DNA of 64,000 bases. Source: CAIWHR01 sp963836265. Its GTDB lineage: Bacteria; Pseudomonadota; Gammaproteobacteria; Burkholderiales; Casimicrobiaceae. Made by a program: the position numbers and the translations under genes. The stretch lies in contig CAWIIO010000008.1 of assembly GCA_963836265.1 (NCBI GenBank), positions 248,001-312,000 of the forward strand. Direction: 5' to 3'. Shown here in pieces: positions 54,067 through 63,596 of this stretch (the stretch's first letter is position 1; every line of letters starts with the position of its first letter). The notes under the pieces are model-generated. The model saw nothing but the letters and a program-made list of their open reading frames with translations. It searched no databases and was not told where the DNA came from.

Positions 54067-55700
54067 CGAAGCTCGATCCGGCTACGCGCCGCCCCGCCAG
54101 CGCCCGCCGCGCGCTCTTTCTCGCACTTGCGTTGCCGGTCCTGTTCGCCACGGCGGGCGCCGCAGCGAAGACCCTCGTGTTCTGCTCCGAAGGAAGCCCG
54201 GAGAACTTCTATCCCGGCATCAACACGACGGGCACGTCGTTCGACGCCAACAGCCAGATCTACAGCCGCATCGTCGACTTCGAGCGCGGCGGCACGAGCG
54301 TCGTGCCGGGTCTCGCCGAGCGCTGGGACATTTCCCCGGATGGCAGGGTCTACACCTTCCATCTGCGCAAGGGGGTGAAGTGGCACAACCACCGCGCGTG
54401 GAAGCCGACGCGCGACTTCAACGCCGACGACATGATCTTCGCGATCGAGCGGCAGTGGAAGGAGACCAACCCGTACTTCAAGGTGACGAGCTCGAACCAT
54501 TCGTATTTCAACGACATGGGGATGCCGAAGCTCCTGAAGTCGGTGGAGAAGGTCGACGACTACACGGTCAGGATCACGCTCGAACACGCCGAAGCGCCGT
54601 TCCTGTCCGACCTGGCGATGGAATACGCGGGCGTCCAGTCCAAGGAATACGCCGATGCGATGCTGAAGGGGGGGACGCCCGAAAAGCTCGATCAGGAGCC
54701 GATCGGCACCGGGCCGTTTTACCTCGTCCAATACCAGAAGGACGCGATCATCCGCTACAAGGCCTTCCCGCAGTTCTGGGGCGGCAAGGCCAAGATCGAC
54801 GACCTGGTGTTCGCCATCACCCCGGACGCGGCGGTCCGCTGGGCGAAGTTGCAGAAGGGCGAGTGCCACGTGATGCCGTACCCGAACCCGGCCGACCTCG
54901 ACGCGATGCGCAAGGACCCGAACGTCGTCGTGCTCGACCAGCCGGGATTGAACGTCGGCTACCTCGCCTACAACGTCACCAAGAAGCCGTTCGACGACGT
55001 CCGGGTGCGCAAGGCCGTCAACATGGCGATCAACAAGAATGCGATCATCGACGCGGTCTACCTCACGACCGGCATCGCCGCCAAGAATCCGATCCCGCCG
55101 ACGATGTGGTCGTACAACGATTCGATCAAGGACGATCCGTACGACCCGGCCGCAGCGAAGAAGCTCTTGGCCGAGGCTGGTTATGCGAATGGGTTCACGA
55201 CCGACCTGTGGGCGATGCCGGTGCAGCGCCCGTACAACCCGAACGCGCGGCGGATCGCGGAGCTGATGCAGGCCGATCTTGCCAAGGTCGGCATCACCGC
55301 CGAGATCAAGAGCTACGAATGGGGCGAGTACAGGAAGCGCATGCAGAACGGCGAGCACCAGATGGGGATGCTCGGCTGGACCGGCGACAACGGCGATCCC
55401 GACAACTTCCTGCACAATCTGCTCGGCTGCGACGGAGCGAAGCCCGGCGGCAGCAACGTCTCGAAGTGGTGCTACCAGCCTTTCGACGACCTCGTGGTGA
55501 AGGCGGTGACGCTGACCGATCAGAAGCAGCGCGCCGATCTCTACATGAAGGCGCAGGTCGTCTTCAAGGAGCAGGCGCCGTGGTTCACGATCGCGCATGC
55601 GGTGCAGCTCAAGCCGGTGCGCAAGGAAGTGGTCGACTTCAAGCTCTCGCCGTTCGGTCGCCACACGTTCTACGGCGTGGACATCAAGGAAGGATCTTGA
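54063..55700 (+). CDS. Peptide ABC transporter substrate-binding protein (DppA-like)
   Basis: 545 residues from ATG 54063, with AAGGAGG about 9 bases upstream, the best ribosome site in the operon, as fits a protein needed in excess. A Sec signal peptide ends near AGAAA. It is a family 5 solute-binding protein: LVFCSEGSPENFYPGINTTG after the signal, LAERWDISPDGRVYTFHLR and YLAYNVTKKPFDDVRVRKA. It is close in form to dipeptide-binding DppA. It delivers solute to the operon 2 permease, and perhaps to operon 1, which lacks its own. Confidence 0.96.
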   Translation: MTKLDPATRRPASARRALFLALALPVLFATAGAAAKTLVFCSEGSPENFYPGINTTGTSFDANSQIYSRIVDFERGGTSVVPGLAERWDISPDGRVYTFHLRKGVKWHNHRAWKPTRDFNADDMIFAIERQWKETNPYFKVTSSNHSYFNDMGMPKLLKSVEKVDDYTVRITLEHAEAPFLSDLAMEYAGVQSKEYADAMLKGGTPEKLDQEPIGTGPFYLVQYQKDAIIRYKAFPQFWGGKAKIDDLVFAITPDAAVRWAKLQKGECHVMPYPNPADLDAMRKDPNVVVLDQPGLNVGYLAYNVTKKPFDDVRVRKAVNMAINKNAIIDAVYLTTGIAAKNPIPPTMWSYNDSIKDDPYDPAAAKKLLAEAGYANGFTTDLWAMPVQRPYNPNARRIAELMQADLAKVGITAEIKSYEWGEYRKRMQNGEHQMGMLGWTGDNGDPDNFLHNLLGCDGAKPGGSNVSKWCYQPFDDLVVKAVTLTDQKQRADLYMKAQVVFKEQAPWFTIAHAVQLKPVRKEVVDFKLSPFGRHTFYGVDIKEGS

Positions 55701-55730
55701 CGCGAGCGACCAGCGCGCACGAGTCGACGA

Positions 55731-55762
55731 AACGCCTCGCCCAACGACGCGAGGCGTTTTTC
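55731..55762 (+). terminator. Terminator after operon 2
   Basis: AACGCCTCGC and GCGAGGCGTT pair around CCAACGAC and are followed by TTTT. It lies 30 bases after the binding-protein stop and just before the convergent rlmB stop, so it serves the plus strand. Confidence 0.9.
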
Positions 55763-55772
55763 CTGCGCGGTC

Positions 55773-56516
55773 TCACCGCCGCGCCGCGCGTGCCCGGCGT
55801 GCCGCAAAGAGGCAGATGCCGGCGGCTACCGATACGTTGAGACTTCCGACGCTACCCGCAATCGGGATGGCGACCACGCGGTCGCACAGCTCGCGCGTGA
55901 GGCGTCGCAGGCCCGCGCCTTCGGCCCCGAGTACCCACGCGACCGGGCCGGACACATCGGCCTCGAACAGGCTTTCACCGCCGGCATCGGCGCCGAGAAT
56001 CCACACGCCCTTCTGCTTGAGATCGCGCAGGGTCCGCGCGAGATTGGTGACCGTGATCACCGGAATGGTCTCCGCGGCGCCGCTCGCGGCCTTCGCCACC
56101 GTAGCGTTCACGCCGACTGCCCGATCCTTCGGCACGATGATCGCATGCGCGCCGAACGCATCGGCGTTGCGCAGGCAAGCGCCGAGATTGTGCGGATCGG
56201 TAACGCCATCGAGCACCAGCAACAACGGCGGCTCGGACAGCGGCTCGAGCACGTCCTCGACGGTGACGTGAGGTGCCGCGGCATCGACGATCGCGACCAC
56301 GCCCTGATGGCGGTCGGTGCCGGCGATTTCGCGCAACCGCTCGTCGGCCGCCGCGTGGACCGGGCAATGCGCCGCTTCGGCGCGGGTGACGAGGTCGCGC
56401 AGGCGCGCGTCGTGCCGCCCTGCCCCTATGTAGAGCGCGCGGATCGACTGCGGCTGCTGGCGGAGCCTCGCAGTGACCGCATGAAAGCCATGAAGGGAAC
56501 GGGTTGCCGGCGACAC
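55773..56516 (-). CDS. rlmB: 23S rRNA (guanosine-2'-O-)-methyltransferase RlmB
   Basis: 247 residues from GTG 56516. LHGFHAVTARLRQQP is the RlmB start; the SPOUT motifs are LDGVTDPHNLGACLRNAD, LGAEGAGLRRLT and IPIAGSVGSLNVSVAAG. It methylates G2251 of 23S rRNA in E. coli. Complete. Confidence 0.93.
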   Translation of the reverse strand: MSPATRSLHGFHAVTARLRQQPQSIRALYIGAGRHDARLRDLVTRAEAAHCPVHAAADERLREIAGTDRHQGVVAIVDAAAPHVTVEDVLEPLSEPPLLLVLDGVTDPHNLGACLRNADAFGAHAIIVPKDRAVGVNATVAKAASGAAETIPVITVTNLARTLRDLKQKGVWILGADAGGESLFEADVSGPVAWVLGAEGAGLRRLTRELCDRVVAIPIAGSVGSLNVSVAAGICLFAARRARAARR

Positions 56517-56575
56517 TCTCGAATCCGCTGCACGATGCGCCCGGAAGGCGAGCGCGCCCAGTGTACGCGAGCGAC

Positions 56576-56980
56576 TTACCGCGGGGCCTTTTCACCGGCG
56601 GCCCTGCGTGCAGCCGCCTGTCCTTCGATGAACGCCTGGTTGCCCGGCGCCTTCTGCAGCGCCTTCCCAAACGCGTCGACCGCCTCAGGGTAGCGCTTCA
56701 GGTAGACGTAGCTCCTCGCGAGCAGCGCCCAATCGTCGCCGGTACCGTCCTTCTCCTTCAGTCGTTGCGCGAGGCGCTCGGCGGCGACGTCGATCGACGG
56801 CGCAGCGGACGTCGGGTCCGGCGACACAGTGGGTGCCGCGGTCATCGGGACGGCGCCCGCCACCGGCTGCGGCACGGTGCGCGACGATAGCTTGAGGTAC
56901 ATACCCAGGCCGCTCACCAGCACAGCGCTCGCCGCGACGGCGACAACCGCGTACCGCCAACTGCGCGTTCCGGACACCAT
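56576..56980 (-). CDS. Membrane-anchored TPR protein
   Basis: 134 residues from ATG 56980 (a TTG seven codons upstream is possible). One N-terminal membrane helix (VVAVAASAVLVSGLGMY), a Pro/Thr-rich linker, then one to two tetratricopeptide units (WALLARSYVYLKRYPEAVDAF). It resembles the C-terminal part of CcmI/CcmH-type cytochrome c assembly proteins, but no ccm genes are near. Function unknown. Confidence 0.75.
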   Translation of the reverse strand: MVSGTRSWRYAVVAVAASAVLVSGLGMYLKLSSRTVPQPVAGAVPMTAAPTVSPDPTSAAPSIDVAAERLAQRLKEKDGTGDDWALLARSYVYLKRYPEAVDAFGKALQKAPGNQAFIEGQAAARRAAGEKAPR

Positions 56981-57149
56981 CGCATTCGCTCCGTCGGTCA
57001 AAGATCCCGGCGCCAGCCGACATCATAGACGACGGCGCCGCGGGCACACATGCATTCGGGGGGCGCAGCCGAATGTCGTGTACTCTTGCGGTCGGTTGTC
57101 TCCGGCTACGCCGACGGGCCGGGGATCCAAGCCCTGCCCCGCGCGATCC

Positions 57150-57812
57150 ATGACCCTCGAATTTCGCCAGATCGTCGAAGGCGCGCTGCTCGTGTTCGCA
57201 GCGCTGTTGCCGATCGTCAACCCGTTTGGCGGCGCTCCCGTCTTTCTCGCCATGACAGCCGACTGCACGCCCGAGCTGCGGGCGACAATCGCGAAGCGGA
57301 TTGCGGCGAACGCTTTTCTGCTACTGCTCGCATCCGCCTTGATCGGCACGTACGTGCTCGATTTTTTCGGTCTCTCGGTTCCGATCGTGCAGGTCGCAGG
57401 TGGCATCGTCGTCTGCGCCGCGGGTTGGGAGCTGTTGCGCGCCGAAGGCGTGACGCGCGAACCACCGACCTCGCCTCCAGGCGCAGCGGAAATTGCGAGC
57501 CGTGCGTTCTATCCGCTGACGCTGCCGATAACCGTCGGCCCCGGCACGATCTCGGTCGCGATCACGATCGGCGCCAACCATCCGCGCGAGGTGCAGGCGC
57601 TGCTCGTGAACGGTACCGCCGACGTCATTGGCGCGACGATGATCGCGGCGACCGTGTTCGTCTGCTACCGCTACGCCGACCGCGTGCTGCGCCTGCTCGG
57701 CGAGACCGGAACCAGCGTCCTGGTGCGTCTGTCCGCGTTCATCCTCTTCTGCATTGGCGTGCAGATCTTCTGGAATGGGGCGACGACGCTGCTGTCGACG
57801 ATCCCCCGCTGA
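57150..57812 (+). CDS. MarC-family integral membrane protein
   Basis: 220 residues, six membrane helices, typical MarC start LLPIVNPFGGAPVFLAMT and middle motif FYPLTLPITVGPGTISVAITIG. The family is widespread but its function is not known; it is not an antibiotic efflux pump as once thought. It starts at ATG 57150. Confidence 0.92.
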   Translation: MTLEFRQIVEGALLVFAALLPIVNPFGGAPVFLAMTADCTPELRATIAKRIAANAFLLLLASALIGTYVLDFFGLSVPIVQVAGGIVVCAAGWELLRAEGVTREPPTSPPGAAEIASRAFYPLTLPITVGPGTISVAITIGANHPREVQALLVNGTADVIGATMIAATVFVCYRYADRVLRLLGETGTSVLVRLSAFILFCIGVQIFWNGATTLLSTIPR

Positions 57813-57847
57813 ACCCGCATTGAACCGAGGTTCACGTCGTTTGCAGG

Positions 57848-57877
57848 TTGGCAACGAATGGAGGATTCGGCTATAAT
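57848..57877 (+). promoter_or_regulatory. Promoter of tRNA-Thr
   Basis: -35 TTGGCA (57848-57853) and a perfect -10 TATAAT (57872-57877) are 18 bases apart, with a GC-rich stretch after the -10 as in stringently controlled RNA promoters. It lies 60 bases before the tRNA. Confidence 0.7.
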
Positions 57878-57937
57878 TTTCGGCTCGCTTGCGACCGGCG
57901 GTGATCAATCGCGTGGCGCGCAATTTCATTGGTCCGT

Positions 57938-58013
57938 GCCGGTGTAGCTCAGTTGGTAGAGCAGCGCATTCGTAATGCGAAGGTCGAGGGTTCGACTCCT
58001 TCCACCGGCACCA
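57938..58013 (+). tRNA. tRNA-Thr (anticodon CGU)
   Basis: A 76-base cloverleaf with encoded CCA. GCCGGTG pairs with CACCGGC; the anticodon loop TTCGTAA gives CGU; T-loop TTCGACT is normal. Confidence 0.97.
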
Positions 58014-58153
58014 TAACATCAAGCACTTAACGCATAAACCGAGAGCCCGAGCGCTCCCAGGAAGTGCATAGGGAAGTGCACAGAAGGCGCGAAAAAAACT
58101 GCGGGGACGATGGCTTCCGATGTCGTCCTTCAATGCTTGCGCGCCCTGTTGAA

Positions 58154-59536
58154 ATGCCTGCGGCATTGATGCAGCTGTGGCAGGCGGCGGCACAAAGCCG
58201 TGAAGCGCTGTCGAGTGTTCGACTTACGGGCGCTGACCCCGTGCTGCCCTCCTCCTTCGCGGTCGGCACGGCAGCGCAAGCGAGCATCGCGGCGTCCGCG
58301 CTGGCGGCGGCCGAATTGTGGCGCCTGCGGGGCGGACGGCACCAGGTTGTCTCGGTCGATATGCGCCATGCGGCCATCGAGTTCCGGAGCGAGCGCTATT
58401 TTCGCGTGGATGGAATAGCGCCCGACGAGTTCCGGGACAAGATCGCAGGCACTTACCGCTGCGGTGACGGACGGTGGGTTCGTCTGCACACGAATTTCCG
58501 GCATCACCGCGACGGGGTGCTGGCGCTCCTCGCGAGCGATTACGACAAGGCGTCGGTGCAACAGGCGCTGCTCAAGTGGCGCGCAGAGGAGTTTGAAGAG
58601 GCTGCCGCCCACGCGGGACTCGTGGTCGCTGCGCAGCGATCGTTTGAGGAATGGGATCACCACCCGCAGGGCAGAGCGGTTGCCGCGCTGCCGGTCTTCT
58701 CAATCGAGCGTATCGGCGAGGCGCCGCCTCAGCCGCTTGCCGGGGCGGCGCGCCCGCTGGGTGGAGTGCGCGTGCTCGATCTCACGCGAATCATCGCTGG
58801 CCCGGTGTGCGGCCGAACGCTCGCGGCCCACGGGGCGGACGTGCTGCTGGTTACGGCACCCCATTTGCCCGCGATCGAACCCTTGGTGATCGACACCGGA
58901 CGCGGCAAGCTTTCGTGCCAGATCGACTTGCGCGATGCCGCCGGGCGGGCCACCTTGCATGCATTGGCACGCGACTCCGATGTATTCGTCCAAGGCTACC
59001 GCCCCGGCGCACTTCAATCGTTGGGATTCGGTCCGGAGCAGATGGCGCAGATTCGTCCGGGTATCGTTTACGTATCGCTCTCAGCTTATGGCCACGTCGG
59101 ACCTTGGGCCGCTCGGCGCGGTTTTGATTCACTCGTACAGACCGCGACCGGGTTCAACGTGGCCGAGGCGCAAGCAGCGGAAACCGATCGACCGAAGCCG
59201 TTGCCGGCCCAGGCGCTTGATCATGCCGCCGGCTACCTGATGGCCTTCGGCGCCATTACGGCGCTCGCCCGTCGATGTGCCGAGGGCGGAAGTTGGCACG
59301 TGCGGGTGTCGCTCGCGCAAGTGGGAAACTGGCTGCGTCACCTCGGTCGAATCGAGCGAGGCCTTGCTTGTGATGACCCTGGGTTCGATGATGTTCAAGA
59401 CTTGCTGGAAGAGCAGGACTCAGGATTCGGGCGCCTGACCGCGATCCGGCATGCGGCGCAACTTTCAGAAACGCCGACGAGATGGGCGCGTCCCTCAATG
59501 CCGCTGGGGACTCATCGCGCCGTATGGCCGGAATGA
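58154..59536 (+). CDS. Family III CoA-transferase (CaiB/BaiF type)
   Basis: About 460 residues from ATG 58154; ATG 58133 is an alternative. The CaiB/BaiF core starts late, around residue 205: LGGVRVLDLTRIIAGPVCGRTLAAHGADVLLV (given by its ends LGGVRVLDLTRIIAGP and AAHGADVLLV). It continues with SDVFVQGYRPGALQSLG and GFDSLVQTATGFN. The first 200 residues (SFAVGTAAQASIAAS onward) look like a second, partial copy of the family fold. Such enzymes move CoA between organic acids through a covalent Asp. It converges with the citrate-lyase-like genes; whether it works with them is unknown. Confidence 0.85.
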   Translation: MPAALMQLWQAAAQSREALSSVRLTGADPVLPSSFAVGTAAQASIAASALAAAELWRLRGGRHQVVSVDMRHAAIEFRSERYFRVDGIAPDEFRDKIAGTYRCGDGRWVRLHTNFRHHRDGVLALLASDYDKASVQQALLKWRAEEFEEAAAHAGLVVAAQRSFEEWDHHPQGRAVAALPVFSIERIGEAPPQPLAGAARPLGGVRVLDLTRIIAGPVCGRTLAAHGADVLLVTAPHLPAIEPLVIDTGRGKLSCQIDLRDAAGRATLHALARDSDVFVQGYRPGALQSLGFGPEQMAQIRPGIVYVSLSAYGHVGPWAARRGFDSLVQTATGFNVAEAQAAETDRPKPLPAQALDHAAGYLMAFGAITALARRCAEGGSWHVRVSLAQVGNWLRHLGRIERGLACDDPGFDDVQDLLEEQDSGFGRLTAIRHAAQLSETPTRWARPSMPLGTHRAVWPE

Positions 59537-59574
59537 CGCCGGGCTCGCTGACGAACGAGGTTGATCGGTTGTCC

Positions 59575-62286
59575 TCAGGCGACGAAAGCCACCTGGGACT
59601 CGGGGGTGCGCGTATCCATGTTGCGGCCGCGATTCAGATGGTCGTCGATCTCGGCGGCGGCGCCGATCATGCGGCCGTAAAGGAAGACGGTGAAGGCTGC
59701 CGTCTCGAGGTCGCGCTCGGTCAGCTCGCCCGCCGTGTAGTCGGTCCACAGCAGCGCCAGCAGCAGGGCTGCAATCACGGCGTCGATGTTCACGCAGAAC
59801 ACGTAGGGTGTCGCGCCCACGTCGTACAGCGCCTGCGCCAGCTCGCGATAGAACGCGTGGAACACGTTGTACTGCCCGCGCCCAGCCATGAAGGCCGCGA
59901 TGAAGCGCTCGCGCGGATCGTGGTTGACCGGCTTGCCCTTGAACACCGGGTGGTGCACGCCCGGCAACGCGCGAAGCTCCTGCCCCGCTTCCTTGGCGGC
60001 ACTCTTCTCGATCTTATAGGACTGCGCAAAGGCCGTGGCCATCGCCTTGAGGTCGAGTCCATGCCCCGGATCGGTCGGATCCTTGAGGGCGTGGCCCTTG
60101 AACTGCCGAAGCAGGAAAGCCATGCCTTCAAAGCCGTTGCCACCGTGGCTATAGCCGGTGTGCGTGAGGAAGCCGACCATCGCCTTGTTGATCTGCACCC
60201 GCGCCGGGGTCTGCGGGCCGTCGGCGGAGACCGCGCCCTTGGCGCCTTGCGCGGAAATCGAGCCCGGTCCGTTTGAAATCAGCAGGCCGATCAGGATCTG
60301 CAAGGGCAGCGCCTGTTCCGTGCTCGGCTTCTTGCCCGTCATCGCCAGGTAGCACAGGTCGGCCATGGTCCACGAGCCGTAGCGTTCGGCCTGCGAGATG
60401 CCGGCGAGCATGCCCCACTGGTGGCGTTCGGCGGGGATCGTGGCGCCGACCATCACGCCGTACAGGCGCAGGTACCAGGGCAGGGTCTCCGCCGTCAGCC
60501 GGCTGATGCGCTTGCGCATCAGCGGGCCCCAGGCGATCGTCGTGGCGATGGCGGCGAGAATGGCGTCGCGCGAAAGCCGGAGGTCCATGCGCAGCAGGAA
60601 GTCCAGGAACACCGATTTCGCGCCGCGCGCCTTCACCGCCTTCAGTATCGCGTCGGGGTGCGTGTCGCCGGCCTCGTCCTCGCGCTGCATGAACAGCGCA
60701 CGCGTTGCGTCGTCGATCCGGATCCCCGAGTGGTCGAACTCGACGTGGTGCCCTTCCTGCAGGCCCGAGCCGGCGAACGCGTCGATCAGTGCCCGCGTGC
60801 AGGCCAGCGCGCGCTCGACGCGCTTGGGGCCGACGATCGCCGCCGCGGCGGCCATCACCGTGTTCGGCGAATTGCCGGCTTTGCGCGCGGCATCGACAGC
60901 GACCAGGATCGGGTCGCCGACCAGGTTGACCTCGGCCGCCACGGCGATGTCGAGCATCGCTCGGTCGTTCGGACCGGCCGCCTCATGCACCAGCGGCAGC
61001 GCGAAGTTGGCCTGCAGCGGCTGTAGCGCGAGTTCGAGCACCGCGTGACCGTGCACCGACGTGACCTGAGTCTTCGGGTCCATCTGCGAAGCGCCCGAGC
61101 GGTCCTTCATGTTCTGGCGCGCGATCACGGCGCCGACCTGCGCGGCGAGCCCAGCGAGTTGTCCCGCATAAGGCTCGAGCGCCATCACCGGCTTCAGCGC
61201 CAGCGATGGGGGCAGCTCGATGCCCTGGTCGTTGGCCATCCACGGCTTGAGAATCAGGCTGCCGCGCGGCGGGAAGTCGGGCCTGGCGCCGCTCGCGGCC
61301 ATCATCGCGGTCAGCGCTGCCGGAATATGCGCGATGTTCGTGACCACCGCGCCCTTCTTCGACACCACCGGGTTCTCGGGCGTGTAGATTCCCTCGACGC
61401 CGAAGGCCTGAATGAACCAGCGCTCCTTGTCCTGCGCGCTGTCGCCGCTGCCGGCCATCGCGCCGGCATGGCCGACAGCGCGCGTGAGCTTGCTCTTCCA
61501 GCGGCCGACCACGCAGGCCACCACCGGCTTGCCGAAGTCGACATCCCTCTCGTAGTAGCCGCCGGGCTCGGAATACAGCACCGCAGCGCGCGAGCGGCCG
61601 TCGTTGCGCAGCGCGTGCGCGAAGTCGCGCGCGGCGTAGTGGATGTAGACGTCCTTGCCCGACGAGACCAATGTCGTCGTGCCCCAGCCCTCGGTCGCCA
61701 GGTATTGGGCGATCGTCGTCGTGAAGCCGCCCGAATTGGAGAAGATCGCCACCGTGCCCTGAATCAGGGTCTCGTCCGGGTGATCGCCGCCGAGCGCGCC
61801 GCCGATGCGCACGCGGCTCCACGAGTCGGCCACGCCCAGGCAGTTGCCGCCGATGATGTCGACGCCTGCGCCCTGGGCCATGGCGCGGATCTCGCGCGCG
61901 TCGTGGACCGCGATCTTCTCGGTCACGATGACGATCTTCCTCAATCGCGGATTGACGCGGATCAGCTCGGCCACGCCGTCGCGCACGCCCGACGGCGGCA
62001 GGTAGACGACGCCGGTGTTGAACGCGTGGCCGGCGTTCATCCCTTCGCGCACGTTGTTGAACACCGGGATGTCGCCGGCTGCGGTCTTCAGCACCTGGCC
62101 GCCGCGCCCCGGCGAGGTGCCGAAGACGACGTTGCCTCCGGAGAAGACGTGGCTCGTGGGCGTGACCTGGCGCGATTCGCCGCCCAGAATGTTGAGCACG
62201 CAGACGCGGTCGCCACGGCTCGCAAGGTCGGACAGCGAATCGACGCCGAGGTAGTAGGGAAAGCCGGGCAGGCCCTGGGCATGCAT
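59575..62286 (-). CDS. ATP-citrate lyase-like alpha subunit (CoA ligase plus citrate-synthase-like domain)
   Basis: 903 residues. The N-terminal CoA-binding and ligase part resembles SucD, with the phosphohistidine at His273 (AVGHAGAMAGSG) and FSNSGGFTTTIAQYL. The C-terminal part (about 600-880) is citrate-synthase-like, with PGVHHPVFKG (His779), NHDPRERF and NIDAVIAALL (Asp835). Where ATP-citrate lyase has HGPA with the first catalytic His, this protein has SNGPGS (Asn672). It is about 290 residues longer than the roughly 610-residue alpha subunit of two-subunit lyases; the extra lies at about 400-600. It follows the ATP-grasp subunit by 12 bases. Cleavage of citryl-CoA or of a related acyl-CoA is inferred. 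Confidence 0.8.
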   Translation of the reverse strand: MHAQGLPGFPYYLGVDSLSDLASRGDRVCVLNILGGESRQVTPTSHVFSGGNVVFGTSPGRGGQVLKTAAGDIPVFNNVREGMNAGHAFNTGVVYLPPSGVRDGVAELIRVNPRLRKIVIVTEKIAVHDAREIRAMAQGAGVDIIGGNCLGVADSWSRVRIGGALGGDHPDETLIQGTVAIFSNSGGFTTTIAQYLATEGWGTTTLVSSGKDVYIHYAARDFAHALRNDGRSRAAVLYSEPGGYYERDVDFGKPVVACVVGRWKSKLTRAVGHAGAMAGSGDSAQDKERWFIQAFGVEGIYTPENPVVSKKGAVVTNIAHIPAALTAMMAASGARPDFPPRGSLILKPWMANDQGIELPPSLALKPVMALEPYAGQLAGLAAQVGAVIARQNMKDRSGASQMDPKTQVTSVHGHAVLELALQPLQANFALPLVHEAAGPNDRAMLDIAVAAEVNLVGDPILVAVDAARKAGNSPNTVMAAAAAIVGPKRVERALACTRALIDAFAGSGLQEGHHVEFDHSGIRIDDATRALFMQREDEAGDTHPDAILKAVKARGAKSVFLDFLLRMDLRLSRDAILAAIATTIAWGPLMRKRISRLTAETLPWYLRLYGVMVGATIPAERHQWGMLAGISQAERYGSWTMADLCYLAMTGKKPSTEQALPLQILIGLLISNGPGSISAQGAKGAVSADGPQTPARVQINKAMVGFLTHTGYSHGGNGFEGMAFLLRQFKGHALKDPTDPGHGLDLKAMATAFAQSYKIEKSAAKEAGQELRALPGVHHPVFKGKPVNHDPRERFIAAFMAGRGQYNVFHAFYRELAQALYDVGATPYVFCVNIDAVIAALLLALLWTDYTAGELTERDLETAAFTVFLYGRMIGAAAEIDDHLNRGRNMDTRTPESQVAFVA

Positions 62287-62298
62287 CGTGCTGTCTCC

Positions 62299-63580
62299 TC
62301 AGGTGCTTGTCTGCAGGCCGAGCCGGCGCGCGATGGCTTCGCGGCCGCCGGCCTTCATCCAGTCGTCGATCTTCTTCGCATAGTTCACGACCTCGGAGAT
62401 CGCGCTGTCGAAGCCGAAGAAGCGATAGGGCAGGCCGAGCGCGTCGCAGGTATCGGCGAGCGCGCCGAAGCCACGGATCAGGTTCGGACCGCCGCGGCCG
62501 ACGACCACATACAGCGGCGTCGCGCCCTGGGTCGAGAAGTGCTCGCGCAGCGCGTCGCCCATCGCGCGCAGCGTCTCGTGGATGTCGGTGTTGTTCGACT
62601 TGCCGCCGATGATGAATAGCACGTTGGACTGCTTGAGGAAGTGGCGGTAGCAGATGCGCGCCACCTCCTTCATTTTCTCGTAGGGCGGGTTGCCGCCGAA
62701 GTCCGAGCTGATGCTGGCGGCCTCGCCCAGCACCTCGGTGACCAGGCTGTTGGCGCCGCCGCCGAAGGTCGGCGCCAGGATCGTGCCCTGCTCGTTGATG
62801 ACGAACACGTCGGACTGGCCCTGGTGCGTTCTCAGCTCGTTGACCTCCTGCTCGAACGCGCCGACGTCGGCGGCGAACAGGTGCTCCGGCAGCCCGAGCC
62901 GCGCCACGCGCGGATCGTCGCGGTCGAAGCCGCACTTGAAGTCGCACGCGACCGGCATCAGCCGGCCCCTTGCCGTCGGGACGCATGCGAATCGGGTTCA
63001 GCTCGAGCGTGGTCATGCCGTAGTGATGCAGCAGTTCCCACAGCTTGGGCAGCTGCTGCACCAGCGGCGAGACAATCTCGCGCGGTGCGCCGATGTCGGC
63101 CAGCGCGTTGGCGACGACGAAGGCCTTGAGGCCGGTGAGCGCGTCGAAGGGAATGGTGACGATCTCGGACTTGTCGAGCTCCTCGATGTCGACGCCGCCG
63201 CGGTGCGTAATGGTGATCGTCGGCGCGCGATAGCGGGTGTCGTCGGTGATCGAGAAGTAGACCTCGTGCTCGGCGGGCACGCCGCCCTCGAAGGTCACGC
63301 CGTTGGCTTTGGCGCGGACGTTGCCGTGGCGATGCTCGGCGAAGTAGAGGCGCTCCTTCTCGGCTAGCGCCCCGCGCAGATCGGCAGCGCGGCCGATCAG
63401 GCCCGATTTGCCCTTCTTGCCGACGCCGCCCTTGAACAGCGGCTTGATGAAGACCTGGCCGTGGCGCTTGATCAGATCCCGGATCTGGTCTTCCGATGCA
63501 TCGGGGCCAAGCACCTCGGCGGTCGGAAAGTCGACGTGCTTGAGCAGGGGCGCACCATGCAGCAGGCCGGTCAGTTGCAT
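62299..63580 (-). CDS. ATP-citrate lyase-like ATP-grasp/citrate-binding subunit, frameshifted
   Basis: About 427 residues. The N-terminal ATP-grasp is of the SucC type (QVFIKPLFKGGVGKKGKSG, LELNPIRMRPDGK). The C-terminal part matches the citrate-binding domain of ATP-citrate lyase (SDFGGNPPYEKMKEV, LFIIGGKSNNTD, VVGRGGPNLIRGFGAL). The frame breaks at GGGG (62966-62969 on the plus strand as CCCC); dropping one base joins PDGKG to RLMPVACDFKCGFD. It would bind ATP and the acid and pass the phosphate to the His of the partner subunit. It starts 16 bases after the tctA stop. Confidence 0.82.
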
Positions 63581-63596
63581 GGGATGGGCTCCAGGT

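Noticed and set aside
58060..58085. Two copies of GGAAGTGCA after tRNA-Thr, considered as an attachment site
   Set aside because: No duplicate of the tRNA 3-prime end, no integrase and no island borders in the window.
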